From: Actinidia chinensis
Lineage: Eukaryota; Streptophyta; Magnoliopsida; Ericales; Actinidiaceae
DNA: 17,739 nt
Direction of reading: 5' to 3'
Assembly: GCA_009663005.1 (NCBI GenBank)
Contig: VIGQ01000604.1
Coordinates: forward strand, 1-17,739
Below, piece after piece: positions 1 to 10,905 of this stretch. The position numbers were made by a program, and so were the translations under genes. Position 1 is the stretch's first letter; each line of letters begins with the position of its first letter. Below the pieces are notes generated by a model that worked only from the letters and a program-made list of their open reading frames with translations, made no database searches and had not been told where the DNA came from.

Positions 1-786
1 ATTCGGTGCTTTTTGCAAAGCTCGGCTAACCCCTTTTCGCCATGTGATTCAGCTTAACTGTAAAAATATCGGGACAGCTCGGAGCTTGGTCAAAGCTCAG
101 CTAGGCTTTCCCGTCAGTTGTCAGTTTATACCAAAGTGTTCATTGATGAAAGCTAGCAGGCAGTAAGTTGTTCGGTTTGCTTTTGCAATGCTCGGCTAAC
201 CCCTTCTCGCGATTTGATCAAGTTAACTGTAACATTATAGGAAAAGCTCAGGAGCTTGGTCTAGTTCGGCTAGCTTTCCCGTCAATTTATACCAAGTGTT
301 ACTGATAAAGCTTACGAAGGCAAGTTCGGTACTTTTTGCACTGCTCGGCTAACCCCTTCTCGCGATTTGATCAAGGTTAAACTTGTAAACATTATCGGAC
401 AAGCTCGGAAGCTTGGTCAAGTTTGGCTAGCTTCCCCTCCGTTTTTTACCAAGTGTTACTTGATTAAAGCTTACGAAGGCAGTTCGGGCTTTTTGCCAAA
501 GCTCGGCAACCCCTTCTCGCGCGATAATCAAGTTAACTTGTAAAAATTATCGGACAAGCTCGGGCTGGTCAAGCTCGGCTAGCTTTCCCCTACAGTTTAT
601 AACAAGTGTACTGATTAAGGATGCGAAGGCAGTTCGATGCTTTTGCAAAAGCTCGCTAAACGCTTATCGTGATTTGATCAAGTTAACTTGTAATATGAAA
701 ATTATTGGACAAGCTGGAGCTTGGGCAAGGCGCGGCTAGTTTCCCCATCAGTATAAACAAGTGTTACTTGATTAGGCTTTCGAAGA
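1..786 (+). repeat. Partial HOR-B copy at left edge
   Basis: Five monomers start near 1, 161, 325, 485 and 633. The first looks like class F2: it opens with ATTCGG (full signature CAATTCGG), has a CATGTGATTC block, CTCAG instead of CTCGG in half B, and CCCGTCAG. The second and third are class a, with GCAATGCTCGG or GCACTGCTCGG and TAAACATTATCGG. The fifth is class B, with CGATGC and a GCTT change in the CCCCTT block. A D1 unit follows, as at the end of the 4291-5514 copy. Base quality is poor throughout. Confidence 0.6.
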
Positions 787-2937
787 CAGTTCGGCGGCTT
801 TTGCAAGTTCGGCTGACCCTTCAGCGATTTGATCAAGTTACTTGTTAAAAATGTCGGATAAGCTCGGAGTTGGTCAAGCTCGCGCTAACTTTCCCTCAGT
901 TTTTACACGTGTTACTGATTAAAGCTTACGACGCAGTTCGGTGCTTTTTGCAAAGCTCGGCTAACCCATTCTTGCGATTTGATCAAGTACTTGTTAAAAA
1001 TTATTCGAACAAGCTCGGAGCTGGTCAAGACGACTAGTTTCCTGTCAGTTTATACCAAGTTGTTTCTTGATTAAAGCTAACGAAGGCAGTTCGGTGCTTT
1101 TTGCAAAGTCGACTTAACCCCTTCTCGCCAATTTGATCAAGTTAACTTATAAAATATCGTACAAGTCGGAGCTTGGTCAAGCTCAGCTTAGCTTCCCGTC
1201 AGTTTATACCAAGTGTTACTTGTCAAAGCTTACGAGGCAGTCGGTGCTTTCGTGCAATGACTCGGCTAACCCTTCTCGCGATTGATTCAAGTTAAATTGA
1301 AAAATTATCGAACAAGCTCGGAGCGTGCGTCAAGTTCGGATAGCTTTCCCTCAGTTTTTACCAAGGTTACTTAATTAAAGCTTACGAAGGCAGTTCGGTG
1401 CTTTTTGCAAGCATCGGCCTAACCCCTTCTTGCATTGATCAAGGTTTAACTTGTAAAAATTATCGAACAAAGCTCGGGCTGGTAGCTCGACTAGATTCCC
1501 GTCAAAGTTATACCAAGGTTATGCTTAAAAGCTAACGAAGGCAGTTCGGTGCTTTGCCAAAGCTCGACTAACCCCTTCTCGCGATTGATTCAAGTTTTAA
1601 CTTATAAAAATTATCGTACAAAGCTCGGAACTTGGTCAAGCTCAGATTAGCCTTTCCGCAGTTTATACCAAGATAGTTACTTGATTCAAAGCTTTCGAAG
1701 GCAGTCGGTGCTTTCTGCAATGCGCGCTAACCCCTTCTCGCGGCTTGATCAAGTTAACTTGTAAAAATTATAGAACAAGCTAGGAGATGGTCAAAGTTCG
1801 GATAGCTTTCCACTCCAGTTTTTTACCAAGTGTTACCTGATAAAGCTACGAAGGCAGTCGAGTTCGGTGCTTTTTGCAAAACTCGGCTAACCCCTTCTGC
1901 GAATTGATCAAGTTAACTGTAAAAATATTGCGAAAAGCTAGAGCTGGTCAAGCTCGGCTAGCTTTCCCTCAATTTATAAACATGTGTTACTTGATTAAGG
2001 ACTTTCAGAAGGCAGTGAGTTCGATGCTTTTGCAAAGCTCGGCGAACCCTTTCTTGTGATGTGATCAAGTTAACTTGTAAAAATTATCGGACAAACTCGT
2101 AGCTTGGTCAAATGGTCAGGATAGTTTTCCCCTCCGTTAAACAAGTGTTACTTGATTAAGGCTTTCGAAGGCAGTTCGATGCTTTTGCAAAGCTCGGCTA
2201 ACCCCTTCTCGTGATTTGATCTAGTTAACTTATAAAAATTATCGGACAAGCTCGGAGCTTGGTCAAGCTCGGCTAGCTTTCCCCTCAGTTTATAACAAGT
2301 GTTACTTGATTAAGGCTTTCGAAGGCAGTTCAGTGCTTTTGCAAAGCTCGGATAACCCTTCTCGCGATTTGATCAAGTTAACTTGTAAAAATTATCGGAT
2401 AAGCTCGGATCTTGGGCAAGCTCAGCTAGCTTTTACCTCAGTTTTTACCAAGTGTTACTTGATTAAAGCTTACGAAGGCAGTTCGGTGCTTTTTGCAAAG
2501 CTCGACTAACCTCTTCTCGCGATTTGATCAAGTTAACTTGTAAAAATTATCGGACAAGCTCGGAGCTTGGTTAAGCTAGGCGAGCTTCCCCTCGTTTATA
2601 ACAAGTGTTACTGATTAAGGCTTTCGAAGGCAGTTCGATGCTTTGCAAGGGCTCGGCTACCCTTCTCGCGATTCGACCAAGTTTAACTGTAAAAATATCG
2701 GACAAGATCGCGGCTGGTTTAAAGCTCGCTAGCTTTCCCCTCAGTTATACCCCAAGTGTTACGTGATTAAGGATTTGAAGACAGTAAAGTTCAGTGCTTT
2801 TTGCAAAACTCGGCTAACCCCTTCTGCGATTGATCAAGTTAACACTTGTAAAAAAATTATCGAACAAAGTCGGAGCTTGGTCAAGCTCGGCTAGCTTTCC
2901 CCTCACTTTATACAAGTGTTACTTGATAAGGCTTTCG
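787..2937 (+). repeat. HOR-A copy 1, 14 monomers with internal triplication step
   Basis: Monomer starts and classes: D1 787, X 934, F 1087, a 1238, X 1391, F 1542, a 1702, M 1855, B 2013, K 2172, E 2326, G 2479, I 2631, J 2782. It follows the 11-mer order except that X-F-a occurs twice in tandem. Markers: D1 has GCGGCTTTT, GTTCGG and GGATAAG; X has GAACAAG and GCTAACG; F has CTTATAAA and CTCAG; a has GCAATG; M has AAAACTCGG; K has CTTATAAA; E has GGATAACCC and GATCTTGGGC; I has GATTCGACC. Units 2172-2575 are nearly error-free; the rest is noisy. Confidence 0.72.
1391..1854 (+). repeat. Tandem duplicate of the X-F-a trimer
   Basis: The three monomers 934-1390 and the three monomers 1391-1854 share class markers in order. 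X has GAACAAGCTCGG and a GACTAG block followed by GTCAG. F has CTCGACT, CTTATAAA and ATCGTACAA. The a unit has GCAATG, GAACAAGC and TTCGGATAGC. The complete HOR-A copies at 5515 and 14634 have this trimer once. Unequal exchange by three monomers explains it. Assembly slippage is the alternative. Confidence 0.65.
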
Positions 2938-4290
2938 TATCGGCGCTTTTTGCAAAGTTCGGCTAACACCTTCTCGCGATTGATCAAGTTAAACTTGATA
3001 ACTTATCGGATAAGCTCGGAGCTTGGTCGAAGCTCGGCTAGCTTTCCCTCAAATTTTACCAAGTGTTACTTATAAAGCTAACGAACGCAATTCGGTGCTT
3101 TTTGCAAAGCTCGGTAACCCCTTTTCGCAATTTGATAAAGATAACTTGAAAAAATTATCAGACAAGCTGGAGCTTGGTCAAGCTCAGCTACTTTCCAGTC
3201 AGTTTATACCAAGGTTACTGATTAAAGCTTACGGGCAGTCGGTGCTTTTGCATGCTCGGCTAACCCCTTATCGCGATTTGATTCAGCTTAACTTGTAAAC
3301 ATTATGCGACAAGCTCGGAGCTGGTCAAGTTCGGCTAGCTTTCCCGTAAGTTTATACCAAGTTACTTGCTTAAGCTTACGAATGCAGTCGGTGCTTTTTG
3401 CAATGCTCGGCTAACCCCTTCTCGCGATGGATCAAGTTAAACTTTAAACATTATGGACCAAGATCTGGCTGGTCAAGTGCGGCTAGATTGCCCTCAGTTT
3501 TTACCAAGTGTTACTTGATAAAGCTTACAAAGGCAGTTCGGTGCTTTGGCAAGCTAGGTAACCCCTTCTCGCGATTTGATCAAGTTAAACTGAAACATAT
3601 CGAAAGATCGGAGCTTGGTCAAGTCGGCTAGCGTTCCCCTCAGTTTTTACCAGTGTTACTTGATAAAGCTTACGAAGCAGTTCGGTGCTTTTTGCAAAGC
3701 TCGGCTAACCCTTCTCGAGATTTAATCACGTTAACTTGTAAAAATTATCGGACAAGCTCGGAGCTTGTCAAGATCAGCTAGCTTTCCCGAAGTTCGTATA
3801 CCAAGTGTTACTGATCAAAGCTTACGAAGGCAGTCAGTTCGTGCTTCTGCAATGCTCGGCTAACCCCTTATACGATTTGATCAAGTTAACTTGTAAAAAT
3901 TTACGAACAAGCTCGGAGCCATGGTCAAGCTCGGCTAGCTTTTCCCTCGTATAACAAGTGTACTTGATTAAGGCTTTCGAAGGAAGTGCGATGCTTTGCA
4001 AGCTCGCTAACCGCTTCTCGTGATTTGATCAAGTGAACTTGTAAACTTATCGGACAAGCTCGGAGCTTGGTTAAGCTCGGCTAGCTGTCCCCTCAGTTTA
4101 TACCCAAGTGTACTTGTATTAAGGATTATTCGAAGACAGTCAGTGCTTGTTGCCAACTCGGCTAACCCCTTCTCGCGATTTGATCAAGTTACTTGTACCT
4201 AAAAATTATCGAAAACAGCTCGGAGCTTGGTCAAGCTCGGCTAGCTTTCCCCTCACTTATACCAAGGTTTACTCTGATTAAGGCTTTGTT
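2938..4290 (+). repeat. HOR-B copy, 9 monomers
   Basis: Monomer starts and classes: D1 2938, F2 3088, a 3236, a 3385, a 3534, F' 3678, p 3831, B 3984, J 4137. D1 has GGCGC and GTTCGG; F2 has CAATTCGG, CGCAATTTGAT and ATCAGACAAG. F' has TTTAATC where others have TTTGATC. B has ACCGCTTCTCGTG, a private change shared with the B units near 633, 5363 and 17461. J has CACTTA before the next D1. The five tracts between F2 and B match the next block in order, which supports a real HOR despite noisy bases. Confidence 0.66.
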
Positions 4291-5514
4291 AGTTCGGCGC
4301 TTTTGCAAGTTTCGGCTAACACCTTCTGCGATTGATCAATTAACTTGTATAAAATTATCGGCTAAGCTCTGAGCTTGAGTCAAGCGCGGTAGCTTTCCCC
4401 TCAAAATTTTACCAAGTGTTACTGATTAAAGCTAACGACGCAATTCGTGCTTTTTTGCAAAGCTCGGCTAACCCTTCGCAATTTGATCAAGCTAACTTGA
4501 TAGAAAATTATCAGACAAGCTCGGAGCTTGGTCAGCTCAGCTAGCTTTCCGTCAGTTTATACCAAGTGTTACTTGATTAAAAGCTACGAATGCAGTTCGG
4601 TGCTTTTTGCAATGCGCGGCGCTAACCCTCTCGCGATTTGATCAGTAACTGTAAACATTATCGGACAAGCTGGAGCTTTGCGTCAGTTCGGCTAGCTTTC
4701 CCCGTCAGTTTATACCAAGTGTTACTTGCATTAACGCTTACGAAGGCAGTTCGGTGCTTTTTGCAATTGCTCGGCTACCCCTTCTCGCGATTGGAAAGTT
4801 AATTGTAAAACATTATCGGACAAGCTCGGAGCTTGGTCAAGTGCGGCTAGATTTCCCCTCAGTTTTTACCAAGTGGTAATTGATTAAAAGTTTACGAAGG
4901 CAGTTCGGTGCTTTTTTGCAATGCCGGCTAAACCTTCTACGCGATTTGATCAAGTTTAATGTAAACATTATCGGACAAGCTCGGAGAGCTTGGTCAAGTT
5001 CGGCAGCTTTCCCTCAATGTTTTTACCAAGTGGTACTTGATTAAAGCTTACGAAGCAGTCGGTGCTTTTTGCAAAAGCGCGGCTAACCCCTTCTGCGATT
5101 TTAATCAATTAAAGTGTAAAAATTATCGGACAAGCTCGGAGCTTGGTAAGCTCAGCTAGCTTCCCGTCAGTTTATACCAAGTGTTACTTGATAAAAGCGT
5201 ACGAAGGCAGTTCGGTGATTTCGCAATGCTCGGCTAACCCCTTATTAGCGATTTGATCAAGTAACTTGTAAAAATTATCGAAAAAGCTCGGAGCCTGGTC
5301 AAGCTCGGCTAGCTTTCCCTCAGTTTATAAACAAGGGTTACTTGATTAAGGCTTTCGAAAGGCGAGTCGATGCTTTTGCCAAGCTCGGCTAACCGCTTCT
5401 CGTTGATTATCAAGTTAACTTGTAAAACTTATCGGACAAGCGCGGAGCTTGGTCAAGCTCGGCTAGTTTTCCCTCAGTTTTTATAACAAGTGTTACTTGA
5501 TAAGGCTTCGAAGA
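4291..5514 (+). repeat. HOR-B copy, 8 monomers (J absent)
   Basis: Monomer starts and classes: D1 4291, F2 4441, a 4593, a 4747, a 4901, F' 5056, p 5208, B 5363. Order and markers repeat the preceding block: F2 with CAATTCG, GCAATTTGAT and ATCAGACAAG; three a units with TAAACATTATCGG; F' with TTTTAATC; and B with ACCGCTTCTCG. The J unit present at 4137 is missing, so B runs directly into the next D1. The left-edge partial copy also runs B into D1, so the J-less form occurs twice. Confidence 0.66.
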
Positions 5515-7237
5515 CAGTTCGGCGCTTTTTTTCCAAAGTTCGGCGACCCCTTCTCGCGAGTTGATCATCTAGTAACTTGTACAATTGTCGGATAAGCATC
5601 GGAGCTTGGGCTCAGCTCCGCTCGCTTTCCCCTCAGTTTTTACCAAGTGTACTTGATTAAAGCTTACGAAGCGTTCGGTGCTTTTGCAAAGTCGGCTAAC
5701 CCCTTCGTAGCGATTTGATCAAGTTAACTTGTAAAAATTATTGAAAACAAGCTCGGAGGCTTGCCTGAGTCAAGCTCGGCTAGCGTTCCCGTCAGTTTAT
5801 ACCAAGTATGTTTCTTGATTTAAAAGCTAACGAAGGTGTTCGGTGCTTTTTGCAAAGCTCGACTAAACCCCTTCGCCATTTGATCAAGTTAACTTATAAA
5901 AAATTATCGTCAAGCTCGGAGCTGGTCAAGCTCAGCTAGCTCCCGTCAGTTTAGGTTTATACCACTGTGTTGTTATTGATCAAAGAAAAAATTACGAAGG
6001 CAGTTCGGTGCTTTCTCAATGTCGGCTAAACCCCTATAGCGGGATTGATCAAGTTAACTTGTAAAAATTATCGAACAAGCGCGGAGCATGGTTCAAGTTC
6101 GGATGATTTCACTCAGTTTTTACCAAGTGTTATCGATTAAAGACTAACGAAGGCAGTTCAGTGCTTTTTGCAAAACTCGGCTAACCTTCTCGCGATTTGA
6201 TCAAGTTTTTTAACTTGTAAAAATTTCGGACAAGCTCGGAGCTAGCTTGCGTCAAGCTAGGATAGCTTTCCCTCAGTTATAACATGTTTACTTGATTACG
6301 GCTTTCGAAGGCCAGTTCGATGCTTTTGCAAAGCTCGGCTAACCTTCTCGTGATTGATTCAAGGAACTTGTAAAAATTATCTGAAAAGCTCGGAGCTTGG
6401 TCAAGCTAGGCTAGTTTTCCCTCAGTTTATAAAAGGTTACTGATTAAGGCTTCGAAGGCAGTTCGATGCTTTTGCAAAGCTCGGCTAACCCCTTTATCTG
6501 ATTTGATCTCTTTAACTTTTATAAAAATTATCGGACAAGATCGGAGCTTGGTCAAACAAAAAAAGGCTCGGACTAGGTTTCCCTTCAGTTTATAAAAAGT
6601 GTTACTTGATTAGGGGCTTTCGAAGGCAGTTCAGTGCTTTTGCAAAGCTCGGATGATAACCTTCTCGCGATTTGATCAAGTAACCTTTAAAAATTATGGA
6701 TAAGCTCGGATCTTGGGCAGCCATCAGCTAGCTTTACTCAAGTTTTTACCAAGTGTTACTGATTAAAGCTTCGAAGGCGACGTTCGGTGCTTTTTGCAAA
6801 GGCCGACTAAACCTCTCTAGCGATTTGTCAAGTCACTTGTAAAAATTATCGACAGCCTCGGAGAGGGTTAGCTCGGACTAGCTTTCCCCTCAATTATACA
6901 AGTGTTACTTCATTAAGGCTTTCGAAGCAGTTCGATGCTTTTGCCAAGGTCGGCATAACCCCTTCTCACGATTCAACCAAGTTAACTTGTATAAAATTAT
7001 CGGACAGATCGGGGCTTGGTTAAGCTCGGCTAGCTTCCCCTCAGTTTATACCAAGTGTTACTTGATTAAGGATTCGAAGACAGTTCGGTGCTTTTTGCAA
7101 ATCTTGGCTAACCCCTTCTCGTGATTTGATCAAGTTAACTTGTAAAAATTCATAGGACAGGCTCGGAGCTTGGTCAAGTCGGCTAGCTTTCCCCTCACTA
7201 GTTTATACCAAGTGTTCTTAGTTAAGGCTTTCGAAGA
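5515..7237 (+). repeat. HOR-A copy 2, complete 11-mer, 1723 bp
   Basis: Monomer starts and classes: D1 5515, X 5672, F 5837, a 6001, M 6154, B 6313, K 6459, E 6627, G 6780, I 6928, J 7081. X ends GCTAACGAAGG and has GAAAACAAG; F has CTCGACT, CTTATAAA and CTCAG; a has GAACAAGC and TTCGGATG; M has AAAACTCGG; E has GATAACC and GGATCTTGGGC; G has CGACTAAACCTC; I has GATTCAACC; J has GGATTCGAAGACAG before it. The next D1 begins at 7238. Length equals that of the 14634 copy as counted from unit starts. Confidence 0.75.
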
Positions 7238-8462
7238 CAGTGCGGCGCTTTTGGCAAAGTTCGGATAACCTCGTCTCGCGATTTGATCAAGTTAACTTGT
7301 ACAAAAATTATCGGATAAGCCACGAGCTTGGTCAAGCTCGGCTAGCTTTCCCCTCGGTTTTTACCAAGTGTACTTGATTAAAGGCTTACGAAGGCAGTTC
7401 GGTGCCTTTTTGCAAAGCTCGGCAACCCCTTTCCCCACAATGTGATCAAGTTAACTTAAAAAATTATGTACAGCTCGGAGCTGGTCAAGCTCAGCTGCTT
7501 CCGTCAGTTTATACAAGTGTTCTGGATTAAAGCTACGAAGGCCAATTCGGTTGCTTTTGCAATGGCTCGGCTAACCATTTTCGCGATTTGATCAGTTAAC
7601 TTGTAAACATTATCGTACAAGCTAGGAAGCTTGGTCAAGTTCGGCTAGCTTTCCCCCAGTTTTAACAAGTGGTTACTGATAAAGCTTACGAAGGCAGTAA
7701 GTTCAGTACTTTGGCAAGGCTCGGCTAACCCCTTCTCGCGATTGATCAAGTAACTTGTAAAAATTATCGGACAAGCTCGGAGCCTTGGTTAGTAAGCTCG
7801 GCTAGCTTTCCCCTCAGTTTACAAGGGTTACTTGATTAAGGCTTTCGAAGGCAAGTTTTTGATGCTTTTACAAGGCTCGGCTAACCCCTTCCGCGATTCG
7901 ACCCCAAGTTAACTTGTAAAAATTATCGACCAGCTCGGAGCTTGGTTAAGCTCGGTAGCTTTCCCCTCAGTTTATAACCAAGTGTACTGATTAGGGATTT
8001 GAGACAGTTCGGTGCTTTTTGCAAAGTTTTCTAAACCCTTCTCGTGATTTGATCAAGTTAAATTGTAAAAATTCTCGGACAAGGCTCGAGCTTAGTCAAG
8101 ATCGGTAGCTTCGCATCACTTTCTACCAAGTGTTACTTAATAGGCTTTCGTAAGACTGTTCGGCGCTTTTGCAAAGTTCGGCTAACCCCTTCTCGCCGAT
8201 TTGTTCAAGTTAACTTGTAAAACTTATAGGACAAGCTCGGAGCTGGTCAAGTCGGTTAGCTTTCCCCTCAGTTATAACAAGTGTACTTGTTAAGGCTTTC
8301 GAAGGCAGTTCGATGCTTGCCAAAGAGAGCTAACCCCTTCTCGTGATTTATCAAGTTCTTAACTTATAAAATAAAAAATTATCGGACAAGCTCGGGCTTG
8401 GTCAAGCGGCTAGCTTTCCCCTCAGTTTATAACAGTGGTACTTGATGTAAGGCTTCGAAGGC
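7238..8462 (+). repeat. Transition block between HOR-B and HOR-C
   Basis: Monomer starts: D1 7238, F2 7395, a 7543, G-like 7695, I 7852, J 8005, D2 8156, K 8306. The first three follow HOR-B (D1-F2-a). The last four follow HOR-C (I-J-D2-K), except that L is missing before the next E. The crossover between the two organisations lies around 7695-7852, where the unit has GGTTAGTAAGCTCGG, a mark of the G/I classes. This is a junction of two HOR organisations, compatible with unequal recombination. Confidence 0.55.
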
Positions 8463-9661
8463 CGTTCAGTGCTTTTGCAAAGCTCAGATAACCTTCTCGC
8501 GATTTGATCAAGTTAACTTGTAAAAATTATTGGATAAGCTCGGATCTTGGGCCAGCCAGCTAAGCTTTTCCCTCAGTTTTACAAAGGTGACTTGATTAAA
8601 GCTACGAAGGCAGTTCGGTCTTTTGCAAAGCTCGGCTAACCCCTTGCGTGGTTTGAAAAGTAACTTTAAAAATTATCGGACAAGCTCGAGCTTGGTAAGC
8701 TGGCTAGCTTTTCCTCAGTTTATAACAAGGTACTTGATTAAAGCTTTGAAGGCAGGTCGATACCTTTGCAAGGCTCGGCCAACCAATTCTCGCGATTTGA
8801 TCAAGTTAACTTGTAAAAAATTATTCGGACAAGCTCGGAGCTTGGTTTAAGCCGGCTAGCTTTCCCCTCAGTTTATAACAAGGTTACTGATTAAGGCTTT
8901 CGAAGGCAGTTTGATGCGTTTACCAGGCCTTCGGTAAACCCCTTCTCGCGATTCGACCAAGTTAACTTGTAAAAATTACGAGACAGATCGGAGCTTGGTA
9001 AGCTCGGCTAGCTTTCCCCTCGTTTATACCAAGTGTTACTTGATAAGGATCTTCGAAGACAGTTCGTGCTTTTTGCAAAGCTTTTCTACCCCTTCTCGTG
9101 ATTTGATAAAGTTAAACTTGTAAAAATATGGACAGGCTCGGAGCTTAGTCACGCTCGGCTAGATTTGCTCACTTTATACCAAGTGTTATTAATTAAGGCT
9201 TCGCAGACTGTTCGGCGCTTTTGGCAAAGGTCGGCTAACCCCTTCTCGCGATTTGTCAAGTTAACTGTAAAAAATTATCGGACAAGCTCGGAGCTTGGTC
9301 AAGCTCGGCTAGTTTACCTCAGTTATAACAACTGTTACTGATTAAGGCTTCGAAGGCAGTCGAGACTTTTGCAAAGCTCGGCTAAACCCCTCTCGTGATT
9401 TGATCTAGTGAACTTATAAAAAATTATAGGACAAGCTCGGAGAAGTCAGCTCGGCGGCTTCCCTTCAATTTTATAACAAGTGTTACTTGATTAAGGCTTT
9501 CGAAGGCAGTTCGGTGCTTTCTGCAATGCTCGGCTAACCCCTTCTCGTGATTTGATCAAGTTAACTTATAAAAATTATCGGACAAGCTCGGAGCTTGGTC
9601 AAGCTCGGCTAGCTTTCCCCTCAGTTTATAACAAGTGTTACTTGATTAAGGCTTTCGAAGG
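8463..9661 (+). repeat. HOR-C copy 1, 8 monomers, 1199 bp
   Basis: Monomer starts and classes: E 8463, G 8611, H 8753, I 8907, J 9060, D2 9208, K 9357, L 9507. E has CAGATAACC, ATTGGATAAG and GGATCTTGGGC; I has GATTCGACC; J has GCTTTTCTACC in place of GCTCGGCTAACC; D2 has GACTGTTCGGCGC but GGACAAG; K has TGATCTAG and CTTATAAA; L has CTTTCTGCAATGCTCGG with CGTG. E recurs at 9662. The first six units are noisy, L is clean. Confidence 0.73.
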
Positions 9662-10905
9662 CAGTTCAGTGCTTTTGCAAAGCTCGGATAACCCTTCTCG
9701 CGATTTGATCAAGTTTAACTGGTTAAAAATTATGGATAAGCTCGGATCTTGGCAAGCTCAGCTAGTTTTCCACAGTTTTACAATGGTACTTGATTAAGCT
9801 ACGAAGGCAGTTCGGTGCTTTTTGCAAAGCTCGGCTAACTCCTTCTCGTGATTTGATCAAGTTAACTTGTAAAAATTATCGGACAAACTCGGAGCTTGGT
9901 TAAGCTCGGCTAGCTTTCCCCTCAGTTTATAACAAGTGTTAATTGATTAAAACTGCGAAGGCAGTTCGATGAGTTTGCACGGCTGGCTTCCCCTTCTCGC
10001 GATTCGACCATTTAACTTTAAAAATTATCGGACAAGCTCAGAGCGTGGTTAAGCTCGGCTAGTTTCCCCATCAGTTGATAACAAGTGTTACTTGATAGGC
10101 TTTCGAAGGCAGTCGATGCTTTTGCCAAGGCTCGGCTAACCCCTTCTCGCGATTCGACCAAGTTAACTTGTAAAAATTATCGGACAAGATCGGAGCTTGG
10201 TTAAGCTCGGCTAGCTTTCCCCTCAGTTTATACCAAGTGTTACTTGATTAAGGATTTCGAAGACAGTTCGGTGCTTTTTGCAAAGCTTTTCTAACCCCTT
10301 CTCGTGATTTGATCAAGTTAACTTGTAAAAATTATCGGACAGGCTCGGAGCTTGGTCAAGCTCGGCTAGCTTTCCCCTCACTTTATACCAAGTGTTACTT
10401 AATTAAGGCTTTCGAAGACTGTTCGGCGCTTTTGCAAAGTTCGGCTAACCCCTTCTCGCGATTTGATCAAGTTAACTTGTAAAAATTATCGGACAAGCTC
10501 GGAGCTTGGTCAAGCTCGGCTAGCTTTCCCCTCAGTTTATAACAAGTGTTACTTGATTAAGGCTTTCGAAGGCAGTTCGATGCTTTTGCAAAGCTCGGCT
10601 AACCCCTTCTCGTGATTGATATAGTACTTATAAAAAATTATGTGCCCCCCCCCCCCCCCCCCCCCCCCCAGACAAGCTCGGAGCTTTTCAAGCGCGGCTA
10701 GCTTCCATTCAGTTTATAACAAGTGTTACTTGATTAAGGCTTTCGAAGGCAGTTCGGTGCTTTCTGCAATGCTCGGCTAACCCCTTCTCGTGATGTGATC
10801 AAAGGTAACTTATAAAAAATTATCGACAAGATGAGAACTTGGTCAAGCTCGGCTAGCTTTCCCCTCAGTTTATAACAAGTGTTACTTGATTAAGGCTTTC
10901 GAAGG
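9662..10905 (+). repeat. HOR-C copy 2, 8 monomers, 1244 bp
   Basis: Monomer starts and classes: E 9662, G 9808, H 9962, I 10110, J 10264, D2 10419, K 10573, L 10750. The order matches copy 1 unit for unit, including the GCTTTTCTAACC J unit, the D2 unit and the CTTTCTGCAATG L unit. I, J and D2 (10110-10572) are near-perfect and give the best view of these classes. The extra length comes mainly from the 25-C run in K. E starts again at 10906. Confidence 0.76.
10645..10669. other. 25-base C homopolymer inside a monomer
   Basis: The K-class unit at 10573 reads TTATGTG, then 25 C, then AGACAAGCTCGG, where clean units read TTATCGGACAAGCTCGG. The run therefore stands in for the CG of ATCGGAC without shifting the rest of the unit. 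It has no counterpart in any other monomer. A basecalling or assembly artefact is the simplest reading. Confidence 0.85.

Noticed and set aside
1874..3631. Short open frames with recurring peptide phrases such as LLQSSDNPSRDLIKLT and CYLIKAYEGSSVLF
   Set aside because: The peptides are translations of the tandem monomer; the same phrases recur at 9552 and 12087. Frames stop or shift with each indel and there is no conserved start or stop architecture.
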